Assembly: GCF_001816165.1 (NCBI RefSeq)
Contig: NZ_MDZC01000046.1
Span: forward strand, 206,286-270,285
Source: Hymenobacter glacialis
Lineage (GTDB): Bacteria; Bacteroidota; Bacteroidia; Cytophagales; Hymenobacteraceae
Direction of reading: 5' to 3'
Length of the DNA stretch: 64,000 bases
Shown: positions 1 through 7,787 of the stretch, piece by piece
Layout: every line of letters begins with the position of its first letter
How positions within the stretch are numbered: position 1 is the first letter of the stretch
Notes under the pieces: model-generated
Databases searched by the model: none
What the model was told of the DNA's origin: nothing
What the model saw: only the letters and a program-made list of their open reading frames with translations
Made by a program: the position numbers and the translations under genes

Positions 1-1441
1 CGTTGATGAACGGCCCGGGCAGATAGGCTACGTAAGTGCCGCCCACTTCGCTCGTTTCTGAGAATTTGGGGGCCGGTGAGGCGTTGATAATACCCACCAA
101 CTTCCCGGTGCTGGGCTGCATGCCGGTACTGTCGGTATTTGGTGGGTCGGCTACTTTCTGGTAGTTGAGGGTATTGAACCGGAACATGTCCAGGTCGGCC
201 AGCAAGCGCTGGGTTTGCAGGGTGCGGGCCAGGCTGTAGCGCTGGCCGGGGCGCACCAGCACCTTGCGCGCCAGCGTGCGGGTGCTGAATTTCTGGTCGT
301 AGGCTGCGAAATGAATCGAGTCGGTAACGGTAGTGTCGGTGCGCATGCCCAGGTTGGGGCGCTCGCGCAGGTCACCGGCGGTGCCGGCCCGGCGCAGGGT
401 GTCGCCGGTGGCGCTGCGCAGGGTGCGGCCCACACCTGCATCGGTCACAAACCGTACCTGCTGCACGGTGTACACGCGGTGGCCCTGGCCGGGGGCAGGG
501 TTGGCAATGAGCGTGCGCAGGCGCACCGTGAACGCCTCGTAGCTGGTGTCGGCCTCCAGGGTGATATACTGCGGCCGGAAATCGTAGTAGCCGGCATTTT
601 TCAGCAGCGTTTCGAGGCGGGCGCGCTCTTCGCCAATCAGTACCTCGTTGTAGCGGTCGTTTTCCTTGAGCAGCGAGGCTGCCTGGCCGCTGCGCACCAC
701 GGCCGCCACGCCCGAATCAGGAATGCTGGGCTCCTGCAGGCGGTAAAAGAATGGCTTGTTCTCGACCACATTGTACGTCACCGACACCCGGCGGTAACGC
801 TTGGTCGCGTCGAGCGAATCTGGCTTGCTGGGCAGGACGGACCCTATCGATTTAAGGGCGCGCGCCACCAGGCTGGGGCGGTAGCGGGCGGTATCAACAG
901 CTGTTACCCGGGCCCGGAAGAATCCCTGCGAATGCAGGTAGATGGTCATTTGCTCTACTGAGCGCCTGGTCAGGGCCGTATCGTACACCACAGGGGGCTC
1001 GCCCAAGCGCATGATGGAGTTGCCTTTGTCGAGCACCAGTTGCTTGCGGTTGAGCTGGCGCTCGCGCCGCACCAGCAGCTTGCCCAACTCGGCAGAGTCG
1101 GTGCCGGCGGCCTGCATGCGAGCCGCATAGGTTTTCCTGATGGCACGCTGCTTTTCGCGGATGCGCGCCGAATCGTAGAACCTGTAGCCCAGGTGGTAAA
1201 TGGCCAACTTGGGCAAGGGAAAGCGCGTGTTGGGCTGTTGCTGGGCCAGGGCCACGAGTCGCTCCTGGTCGGCCTGCTCCACGCCCTGCACTTCTACGCG
1301 GCTGAGCAGGCGCTGGCCCGGCTGCAACAGCTTAAACGGCGAGCAGGCGGCCAGCCCCAGCAGCACCAGCAGCGAGGCGGCGCGCCAGCTCAGCCGGCTG
1401 GGCCGTAGCTTCGGGGTATTATAAGACGATAATGGTTTCAA
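1..1441 (-). CDS. tamL: TamL-type BamA/TamA-family outer membrane assembly lipoprotein (5' part, runs off the window)
   Basis: An open frame of about 480 codons runs leftward off the window edge without a stop. The N-terminus has a hydrophobic stretch ending in LLGLAAC, a lipobox with the lipidated Cys near residue 33, followed by SPFKLLQPGQ and a series of POTRA-like segments (for example RVEVQGVEQADQERLVAL near the start and VRFVTDAGVGRTLR later). The C-terminal beta-barrel would lie outside the window. A BamA/TamA architecture carrying a lipoprotein signal is the hallmark of TamL of Bacteroidota, which works with TamB in outer membrane assembly. No ATG is available near the signal peptide. 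TTG at 1441 is the most likely start and overlaps the divergent methylase gene by about 10 bp; GTG a few codons upstream is an alternative. The family call is firm and the exact start is not. Confidence 0.85.
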   Translation of the reverse strand, partial: MKPLSSYNTPKLRPSRLSWRAASLLVLLGLAACSPFKLLQPGQRLLSRVEVQGVEQADQERLVALAQQQPNTRFPLPKLAIYHLGYRFYDSARIREKQRAIRKTYAARMQAAGTDSAELGKLLVRRERQLNRKQLVLDKGNSIMRLGEPPVVYDTALTRRSVEQMTIYLHSQGFFRARVTAVDTARYRPSLVARALKSIGSVLPSKPDSLDATKRYRRVSVTYNVVENKPFFYRLQEPSIPDSGVAAVVRSGQAASLLKENDRYNEVLIGEERARLETLLKNAGYYDFRPQYITLEADTSYEAFTVRLRTLIANPAPGQGHRVYTVQQVRFVTDAGVGRTLRSATGDTLRRAGTAGDLRERPNLGMRTDTTVTDSIHFAAYDQKFSTRTLARKVLVRPGQRYSLARTLQTQRLLADLDMFRFNTLNYQKVADPPNTDSTGMQPSTGKLVGIINASPAPKFSETSEVGGTYVAYLPGPFIN

Positions 1442-2190
1442 AAGCACTTGGCAAATACGTGCAGTCGCTGCACCAAAAAAAATACCGGCAACGCCACGGC
1501 GCGTTTCTGGTGGAAGGCGGCAAGAGCGTGTTGGAACTGCTAAGTTCTGACCTGGAAGCCGAACACGTGCTAGTCACGGCCGAGTTTGTTACCCAGCACC
1601 GCGCCCACCTGCCTGCGCACCTGGCCCTCACCATTGCCACAGAGTACGAATTGACGCAGCTGGGCACGCTGGCCACCAACACCACCGCCCTGGCCGTGGC
1701 CCGCCTCCCCGCCGAAAAACCTTTGCCTGCAACGCTGCCCGAAACCGCTTTGTTGCTCGCACTCGACGAAGTGCGCGACCCCGGCAACCTCGGCACCCTG
1801 CTGCGCCTGGCCGACTGGTACGGCCTGCCCGGCGTGGTGCTCAGCCCCGGCTGCGCCGACGCCCACTCGCCCAAAACCGTGGCCGCCACCATGGGCGCCT
1901 TTGCCCGGGTGCAGGTATGGGAGCGGGACCTGGCCGCGTGGCTGCCCACGCTGCCCGCGGCGGTCGGCATTTTCGGCGCCGACCTGCAGGGCGACAACGT
2001 GCACCGCCTCGCCCTGAGCCCTTCCGGCGTGCTGGTGATGGGCAGCGAGTCACACGGCCTCACGCCCGCCGTGGAAGCCTGCCTCACGCGCCGACTGCAC
2101 ATTCCGCGCGGCGCCAGCGGCGGCGCCGAAAGCCTGAATGTGGCCATCTCGGCGGCTATTCTGTTGGATAATTTTTTTCGCAACCAATAG
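1432..2190 (+). CDS. TrmH/SpoU-family RNA 2'-O-methyltransferase
   Basis: A 252-residue SPOUT methyltransferase expected to put a 2'-O-methyl group on rRNA or tRNA using S-adenosylmethionine. An N-terminal substrate-binding domain (FLVEGGKSVLELL, about 25-37) precedes the knotted SPOUT domain with all three motifs: DEVRDPGNLGTLLR at 112-125, LVMGSESHGL at 201-210 and IPRGASGGAESLN starting at 224. The length is normal. It is divergent from, and overlaps, the tamL start. Downstream it meets a convergent gene across a strong hairpin. The exact target nucleotide (RlmB, TrmH or TsnR-like) cannot be told from sequence. Confidence 0.93.
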   Translation: MVSKALGKYVQSLHQKKYRQRHGAFLVEGGKSVLELLSSDLEAEHVLVTAEFVTQHRAHLPAHLALTIATEYELTQLGTLATNTTALAVARLPAEKPLPATLPETALLLALDEVRDPGNLGTLLRLADWYGLPGVVLSPGCADAHSPKTVAATMGAFARVQVWERDLAAWLPTLPAAVGIFGADLQGDNVHRLALSPSGVLVMGSESHGLTPAVEACLTRRLHIPRGASGGAESLNVAISAAILLDNFFRNQ

Positions 2191-2261
2191 CAGCGATTTT
2201 TTCACTTTCGAACGGGCGGTGGAAGGTGGTAGCAGTTTGCCCACAAATTCAGCTGGCAATC

Positions 2262-2294
2262 AAAAGCCCCGACTCTTGCAGGAGTCAGGGCTTT
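2262..2294. terminator. Bidirectional intrinsic terminator
   Basis: The stem AAAGCCC-GACTC / GAGTC-GGGCTTT has one internal mismatch and a short loop. It lies between the convergent RNA methylase and outer membrane protein genes, with T/A tracts on both sides, so it could serve both transcripts. Confidence 0.8.
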
Positions 2295-2329
2295 ACTGTT
2301 GATGCTGATTTGAAGGTGCCTCGTGGGGC

Positions 2330-3478
2330 TTAATTGCCGAATAAGCGCACTCCGAAGCTGAGCACCTGCGCCTGGGGGCCGGCGTTGCTTTTGAACAAGT
2401 CGTTCATGTTGTACTTGCCAAAGAACTCCAGGCTGCCGTAGCCAATGGTGCCCTGGGCACCGTAGAGGAAGTTTTCCAGGTTGTAGCGGCCTTCTTCTTT
2501 TTCCTTGTCGGTGTTGCCATCGCTGAGGTATTTTACCTTGGTGTGCGCGCCAAGGCGGTAGCCCACAAACCCGCCGGCTGCCACGCGGAACGTGGGCTTG
2601 TAATGCGAGTCGCGCAGCTTAAGCTGCAGCATCAGGGGCACGTTTACCGAGGAAGTAGTGAGCTTGGATTTCTGGAATTGACGGCCATCGGCCACTTTCA
2701 CCACACTCGTGCGGCCATTGTTATCTACCCACTGGTTGTTACCAGTGAGCATGTAATTGTTGAACGCGAATTCAGTGCCGATGCTCAGGCCCACGGGGCT
2801 GCGTTTGCCGCCGAGGCGGGTTTCCCAGTCAAAACCAACGTTGACGTAGCGCGAGCCTGCCGTGCGCAGGTCCACTGCGGCGTCGGAGCCGGTCAGGCCT
2901 CCGTTTTCCTGGTTCACCAGTGCATTCAAACCCAGGTCGAGAATGAAGTTTACATCAGTGCGGTTGCGCTCAATCTGCACCAAGCGCAGGGAGTCGGCTT
3001 TGGCCTGGCGCTGCTCTTTGGTTTTGCCCTCGCCGGTGCTGTACGATTTGGAGCCCTTATCGTCGGTGGTCACCGTCACGCCGAAGGTCTTGTTTAGCAC
3101 CACGTCCACACGGTTGGAGTTGGGGGTTTTCTTGCGGGTGGTGATGCGGATTTGCTCGGGCAGGTTTTTGCCTGGCTGGTCTTTGTCGGGGTAAAACTGC
3201 AGCGTCACCTGGTCGGTTTTGGCCGTTTTGGCCGCTGTTTCGGCTTGGGCGATGTAGCCGGCCAGCCGCGAAGTGAGCGAATCGAGCTGATAGTTTTTCA
3301 TCTGGCGCAGTTGGGCTGCGTCGCGCACCACCAGCGTGATGGTGGCCTGGTTGGGCAGGCGCACCACAATGGTGTCTTTGGCCAGCGTGCGGGGAGTGAG
3401 CGGGGCGGCCTGGGCGTCGTTCAGGCCGCCGCTCAGGGCCATGGTAAGCAGAAATAAGGGGAGAAAAGCGCGTTGCAT
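2330..3478 (-). CDS. Outer membrane beta-barrel protein, last gene of a sigma/anti-sigma operon
   Basis: A 382-residue exported protein. The signal peptide occupies about residues 1-24 (hydrophobic, then NDAQA-AP). A Lys/Gln-rich middle region (about 80-170) carries possible short coiled-coil segments. The C-terminal half has alternating beta strands (VNVGFDWETRLGG, VGLSIGTEFAFNNYML, VLSFGVRLFGN) of the porin-like barrel kind. It begins 19 bp after the anti-sigma gene and shares its direction with the sigma factor gene, so it is probably the effector or a target of that regulatory pair. No named family is recognised, and the substrate or role is unknown. Confidence 0.75.
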   Translation of the reverse strand: MQRAFLPLFLLTMALSGGLNDAQAAPLTPRTLAKDTIVVRLPNQATITLVVRDAAQLRQMKNYQLDSLTSRLAGYIAQAETAAKTAKTDQVTLQFYPDKDQPGKNLPEQIRITTRKKTPNSNRVDVVLNKTFGVTVTTDDKGSKSYSTGEGKTKEQRQAKADSLRLVQIERNRTDVNFILDLGLNALVNQENGGLTGSDAAVDLRTAGSRYVNVGFDWETRLGGKRSPVGLSIGTEFAFNNYMLTGNNQWVDNNGRTSVVKVADGRQFQKSKLTTSSVNVPLMLQLKLRDSHYKPTFRVAAGGFVGYRLGAHTKVKYLSDGNTDKEKEEGRYNLENFLYGAQGTIGYGSLEFFGKYNMNDLFKSNAGPQAQVLSFGVRLFGN

Positions 3479-3497
3479 GAGTTCTAAAAGTTGAAAA

Positions 3498-4568
3498 TTA
3501 GAGTTGAATGGACTTGGTTAGGGTGCGGCCTGCAAAGGTGGCCTGCACGGTCACGTTCTGGGGCAGGCCCGTGGCCTCGGCCAGGCTCACCCGCTCGCCC
3601 CGCACAAGGTTGCCGGCTTGCTGGAGCAGGCGGCTGCCCAGGCGGCGGCGCTCATCGGGCGCCTCCATGGCAGCGACCATGCTGGTGTTCCGACTGGGCC
3701 GCACTTCGGGGTCGCCACCGTTGCGTACATCCACCGTAATGATTTTGGCGGCGGCCACGCTGTTGGCGGGTACTGTGCTGGCGGGGACGATTTCCGCCGC
3801 CGGCGCAGGTTTGGAGTTGCTGGCCACTACTGGCTCTGGCCTGGTAGCCGGCACCTGCTCGTCAGCAGGAGTGGCAGGGGCCGGGCGGCTGGCCGGCCGA
3901 GTAGCAGTCTTGGCTACCAGGGGAGCGGGGGCGGGGGCCGCGTCCGGCCGCCGGTTCACTCCTTGCAAGTAGCGAGGCGACTGCTCGGAAGCAAACATCC
4001 TGGCCTTTGGTGCGGTAGATGCCACCTCGGCGGGGCGGGTTGCCTGAGGCGTAGAAATATTTTGTTGTGAAGCTGAAAGTGCGCTGATTACTGGCTCCTG
4101 GGCGTTTTTAATGATTGCAAGCTCATCCGCGGCCTTGCTGGGTTGGGTGTCGGCGGCACCGGCTGCTGGCGTAGTGCCGCGTACCGCTACCGGAGTGGTG
4201 CGGCTGGGCTGCGTGGCCACGGTACCCGCTGGCGCATTGCCCGAAGGAAAGCCCAGCCACAGGCCCGCGCCGCCCACCACCAGCAGCAGGGCCACGGCCG
4301 CGGCCAGCGCCATGGGCCACCACGCGGCGGCGCGCCGCTTTTTGGGGCGCAGGTGCTCATCTTCGAGGCGCTCCCAGAGTTCGCGGGCGGGCGGCGTGGC
4401 GTGGCCATTCAGCCCTTGCTGGAACAGGTGGTCTAGGCGCTCGGGGCCGGGGGCAGCCGCGTCGGCGGCGGGCTGCGCCTGCAGGCGCGCCCACAGGTCG
4501 TCGGCGGGCGGGGTGGGGTGCCCGTCCAGCTGCTGCCGGAATAAATCGTCTATATCTTCAGGAGGCAT
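3498..4568 (-). CDS. Putative membrane anti-sigma factor with a duplicated N-terminal motif
   Basis: A 356-residue single-pass membrane protein. The cytoplasmic N-terminus contains two copies of a roughly 24-residue motif: DDLFRQQLDGHPTPPADDLW at about 7-26 and DHLFQQGLNGHATPPARELW at about 46-65. A Lys/Arg patch and one transmembrane helix (about 82-107) follow, then a long Ala/Pro/Thr-rich periplasmic part. It starts 4 bp after the stop of the ECF sigma gene, and this pairing with the topology is the basis for the anti-sigma call. The motif repeat resembles the short sigma-binding segments seen in Bacteroidota anti-sigma factors but is not a classical zinc (ZAS) domain. Function is inferred from context. 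Confidence 0.7.
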   Translation of the reverse strand: MPPEDIDDLFRQQLDGHPTPPADDLWARLQAQPAADAAAPGPERLDHLFQQGLNGHATPPARELWERLEDEHLRPKKRRAAAWWPMALAAAVALLLVVGGAGLWLGFPSGNAPAGTVATQPSRTTPVAVRGTTPAAGAADTQPSKAADELAIIKNAQEPVISALSASQQNISTPQATRPAEVASTAPKARMFASEQSPRYLQGVNRRPDAAPAPAPLVAKTATRPASRPAPATPADEQVPATRPEPVVASNSKPAPAAEIVPASTVPANSVAAAKIITVDVRNGGDPEVRPSRNTSMVAAMEAPDERRRLGSRLLQQAGNLVRGERVSLAEATGLPQNVTVQATFAGRTLTKSIQL

Positions 4569-4572
4569 AATG

Positions 4573-5133
4573 TTAATTACTGATAATGGCGGAAAACTGC
4601 ACCCGACGCTGGAGCATGGCGCGGGCCTTGCTCAACTGCGACTTGCTGGTGCCTTCGGTGATGCCCAGCAGCTCAGCAATTTCCTGATGGCCGTAGCCTT
4701 CCAGGGCGTAGAGGTTGAACACTGTGCGGTAGCCCACGGGCAGGGTGGCCAGCAGGCCCATCAGGTCCTCGGCCTGCAGCTGCGTGTCGGCGGTGGCGGC
4801 GGTCACGGCCAGGTTCTCGGGCTGCGCAAAGTCTTCAAACGATACGGTCATCATCTCGCGTTGGCGCAGTTGCATCAGGGATTCGTTTACCATAATGCGC
4901 CGCACCCAGCCCTCGAAACTGCCCTCGAAGCGGTAGTTGGGCAGGGCCCGAAACATCTTGGCAAACCCCAGGATGAGGGCTTCTTCGGCATCTTCGCGCC
5001 GCTTAAGGTAGCGGCGGCACACGGTCAGCATCAGCCCGGCCAGGCGGTCGTAGAGCTGGCGCTGGGCCCGGTGCTCGCCCCGTACGCACGCAGCGATGAG
5101 TTCGGCTTCGGTGGTCACGGTAAGAGTAGGCAA
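4573..5133 (-). CDS. ECF-type RNA polymerase sigma factor
   Basis: A 186-residue sigma-70 family protein with only regions 2 and 4. Region 2 spans about 23-92 (LYDRLAGLMLTVCRRYLKR, then DAEEALILGFAKMFRALPNY). Region 4 spans about 124-176, with the helix-turn-helix HQEIAELLGITEGTSKSQLSKAR. It heads a three-gene leftward operon followed 4 bp later by the anti-sigma candidate and then by an outer membrane protein. This is a typical envelope-sensing arrangement in Bacteroidota. The inducing signal is unknown. Confidence 0.93.
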   Translation of the reverse strand: MPTLTVTTEAELIAACVRGEHRAQRQLYDRLAGLMLTVCRRYLKRREDAEEALILGFAKMFRALPNYRFEGSFEGWVRRIMVNESLMQLRQREMMTVSFEDFAQPENLAVTAATADTQLQAEDLMGLLATLPVGYRTVFNLYALEGYGHQEIAELLGITEGTSKSQLSKARAMLQRRVQFSAIISN

Positions 5134-5339
5134 TGCGCAGAAAAGCTGGTGAGAGTAAGCGGCAGATGCGAAAGTAGGAAGCAGGGTTGCCCGGGAGCTA
5201 AAAAACTTTCCCGGCCGCGTCAGGTCATTGCATCTGTAGGCCCGCTACCGCGCCCGTGGGTAGCTTGCGGGCTGCCAGACACCACCGGCCAGCCCTTAGT
5301 CGAGAATAATTCGGGCCGTTTTTGCAGTTTTTATCCCGT

Positions 5340-6320
5340 ATGGAGTTGCTTTCAGTATCAGGCATCAGCTTAGCGGAGCGCGGGCAGGAGGTGCTGCAGT
5401 CCATCAGTTTTACGCAGCAGGCAGGCCAGAAGCTGGCCCTGGTTGGCGAGTCGGGCACGGGCAAAAGCACATTGCTGCAAGTCATTGCGGGCCTCATTCA
5501 ACCCAGTGCGGGCACCGTACTGGTGCAGGGCCAGCGCGTGCGCGGCCCCGCCGACACGCTGTTGCCCGGCCATCCCGGCGTGGCTTACCTCACCCAGACC
5601 TCGGAACTGCCGCACTCCCTGCGCGTGGAACAGGTGCTGCGCTACGCCAACAAGCAGCCCCCCGCCGACGCCCAGTCCCTGTACCAGCTTTGCCGCATCG
5701 ACCACCTCCTGGCGCGGCGCACCGACCAGCTCTCCGGGGGCGAGCAGCAGCGCGTGGCCCTGGCGCGCCTGTTGCTCAGCACCCCGCAGCTGCTGCTGCT
5801 GGATGAGCCCTACTCCAACCTGGACCGGACGCATAAGCAGGTACTGCAGCAGGTAATAGCGGACGTGAGCTCGCGCCTGGGCATCACCACCCTGCTGGTT
5901 TCGCACGACTCCGCCGACATCCTGTCCTGGGCCGACAGCATCCTTGTGCTGCGCAAAGGCCACATTGTGCAGCAGGACACCCCCGAACGAATTTATTACC
6001 AGCCAGCCAACGAGTACACCGCCGCGTTATTCGGCGATTACAGCCTGGTGCGCGGCACCGACCGCCAGGCCCTGAAGCCCGTGAGCGCGCGCCGGGCGGC
6101 TGCCACGGTGCTGCTGGTGCGCCCGGAGCAGTTCCAGTTGAAATCAGTAAAAAAAGGTAACCTCCGGGGTATCGTGAGAAGCGTTCAATTCTTCGGCAGC
6201 TATTATGAGTTGGAGGTGGAACTGCCGGAATCAATTGTGAGAGTGCGAGCCGAAAAAGATGCCCACCGGCCCGGTACCGCCGTTTCGGTCTGCCTAAAGG
6301 CCGCGCGGGTTGGGATATGA
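5340..6320 (+). CDS. ABC transporter ATP-binding protein with C-terminal TOBE-like domain
   Basis: A 326-residue ABC ATPase. Walker A is GESGTGKST at 36-44, the Q-loop Gln is near 86, the signature is LSGGEQQ at 131-137, Walker B with the catalytic Glu is LLLLDEP at 151-157, and the switch His is at about 189. A C-terminal domain (about 256-326, LLVRPEQFQL onward) is TOBE-like, as in ATPases of the Fe3+, molybdate, spermidine and sugar importer class (FbpC/PotA type). No permease or binding protein lies next to it, so the substrate is unknown. The ATG at 5340 was chosen over an in-frame TTG at 5322 because it gives the usual short N-terminus before the first strand. Confidence 0.9.
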   Translation: MELLSVSGISLAERGQEVLQSISFTQQAGQKLALVGESGTGKSTLLQVIAGLIQPSAGTVLVQGQRVRGPADTLLPGHPGVAYLTQTSELPHSLRVEQVLRYANKQPPADAQSLYQLCRIDHLLARRTDQLSGGEQQRVALARLLLSTPQLLLLDEPYSNLDRTHKQVLQQVIADVSSRLGITTLLVSHDSADILSWADSILVLRKGHIVQQDTPERIYYQPANEYTAALFGDYSLVRGTDRQALKPVSARRAAATVLLVRPEQFQLKSVKKGNLRGIVRSVQFFGSYYELEVELPESIVRVRAEKDAHRPGTAVSVCLKAARVGI

Positions 6321-6656
6321 AAGTGCCCAAGGCTAATAAGTAGCAACTCGCCGAATGGGGTTTGAATCGCCCGGCATGCTCAGTTAATGTGAAATTAACA
6401 CAGAATTTACACGTCTTGATAGTAACGGTTTGAAGAAGCCGGTGCGTTACGGAAGCGCACTGTAACGGAAATAGATAATTCCAGCTTTTATAAATGACAA
6501 AAACTTATACCCTTAACTTTGAATTTATAACGCTATGTGAGCCAATGTTTTAATGGTTATTCCGGTTTAGATAAAATATTTAATTATCTTTTAATCATAT
6601 TTTCAATGTTGTATATCACAGATAAAGTGGTTATTTGATTAGAATTACATTAGTCA
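6321..6656. other. AT-rich intergenic region upstream of an unknown gene
   Basis: 336 bp markedly richer in A+T than the genes on either side. A TAACTTTG element at 6514-6521 fits the Bacteroidota -7 box (TAnnTTTG) on the plus strand, but it lies about 135 bp before the next ATG and has no clear -33 partner. I see no open frame, terminator-like hairpin or RNA gene here. Confidence 0.5.
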
Positions 6657-7181
6657 ATGCTTAACCAGAACCGCTTGTCGACTCAATCCTTGCCTACGCT
6701 TCCGTTTTTCCCGGTTACCTGCCGGGAAGGCTCCACGCTGCTGCGGGGCCGCACCCGACGGGCCCTGACGGCGGAGGAAGTTACCAAAACGTGCGAGGTC
6801 TTGCTGGCGGCCGCGTTGCGGCGCAGGTGTTCATTTTGGCTGCTCGACGGCCGCGTGAACACCACGGCGCACACCGCAGAGCTGCACGAATGGCTGCAGG
6901 AAGACTACTTTCCACGGGTGCGGGCGCAATTGGGCCACCCTCCGTGCATTGCCCTGCTCGTAGCTCCCTGCCTGTGGCATGATATGGCCAGCATAGGATT
7001 GGATGCGCCTGCGCAGTGGCCCATGTGGGGTGCCCGGGTTGGTTGGTTCAGGGAAGAGCGCGACGCCCTGGAGTGGTTGCGCCACCAGGGCGCTCAGGCA
7101 CGCACCCGCCTGCAGCTAACTGGTGAAGAATGGCAGCCGCTCATCGCCGGCCAGTACCAGCAATTGTCGTTCAACTTTTAG
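6657..7181 (+). CDS. Hypothetical protein, 174 aa
   Basis: Not recognised. It is soluble, with no signal peptide or membrane helix. It has a compact alpha/beta-looking composition rich in Trp, Leu and Arg: SFWLLDGRVN near residue 60, ALLVAPCLWHDMAS near 107 and ARVGWFREERDALEWL near 127. The last segment recalls the SpoIIAA-like/STAS style of small proteins common in Hymenobacter, but this is only an impression. It follows an AT-rich gap and converges on the CoA-binding protein gene. An ATG start at 6657 with good codon use supports a real gene. Confidence 0.6.
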   Translation: MLNQNRLSTQSLPTLPFFPVTCREGSTLLRGRTRRALTAEEVTKTCEVLLAAALRRRCSFWLLDGRVNTTAHTAELHEWLQEDYFPRVRAQLGHPPCIALLVAPCLWHDMASIGLDAPAQWPMWGARVGWFREERDALEWLRHQGAQARTRLQLTGEEWQPLIAGQYQQLSFNF

Positions 7182-7203
7182 CCCACGCCCCCCGGGCTGC
7201 GGT

Positions 7204-7563
7204 TTAATATTGGCCAATGGAAAGCAGGACCAGGGTGCAGGCCTCCTCTGTGAGAATGCCGCGTTCGTGCGCCAGACGCTCCAGCTCCGGATTTTCGGTG
7301 CCGGGATTAAACAGTATGCGGCGGGGCTTCAGGTCCAGAATGTAGTCGTACCAGCCCGGCTGATTCTGCGGCCCTACGTACAGCGTCACGGTGTCGATAT
7401 CGGAAGACTCGGGCCGGTCGGTATGAATGTTCAGGCCGGCAACCTGGCCTTTACGAATGCCCACGGGCAGGACTTCGTGGCCGTGGTTTTTTAGCATGTG
7501 TACCGCCCGATAAGAATACCGAGCAGGATTATCAGAAGCGCCTAGAACGAGGGTCTTTTTCAT
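7204..7563 (-). CDS. CoA-binding domain protein (YccU-like Rossmann fold)
   Basis: A 119-residue single-domain protein starting KKTLVLGASDNPARYSYRAVHML, a CoA-binding Rossmann P-loop. It ends with the conserved NPGTENPELERLAHERGI and TEEACTLVLL segments typical of the stand-alone CoA_binding_2 family. Its role is not established in this family. The ATG at 7563 is preferred over an upstream in-frame codon because it places the first beta strand at the N-terminus. It lies downstream of, and in the same direction as, the flavoprotein gene, but a 220-bp gap argues for separate transcription. Confidence 0.85.
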   Translation of the reverse strand: MKKTLVLGASDNPARYSYRAVHMLKNHGHEVLPVGIRKGQVAGLNIHTDRPESSDIDTVTLYVGPQNQPGWYDYILDLKPRRILFNPGTENPELERLAHERGILTEEACTLVLLSIGQY

Positions 7564-7787
7564 ATAAAGCAAAAAAACGGGGGTGAAGAGCTGAGAGTTT
7601 TGAGCGTCGCCCAGGACCGATATCCAAGGCTTACCGTTTGCGGCCGTCGCTAACTGCTGCGCCGGGCCTTTCAAAACTGCTTTATAAATACTCGTTCAGC
7701 ACGCTACGGGTTATTAATTGCGCGCCATCGTTTGTGCCATAGGGAATTACCTGCCAACACCAACAAAAACCAACCACACCAGCAGCC

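Noticed and set aside
4111..5373. 420-codon plus-strand open frame across the anti-sigma and sigma genes
   Set aside because: It spans two genes that are clearly coding on the other strand. Its composition (His, Gly and Gln runs) is typical of a shadow frame.
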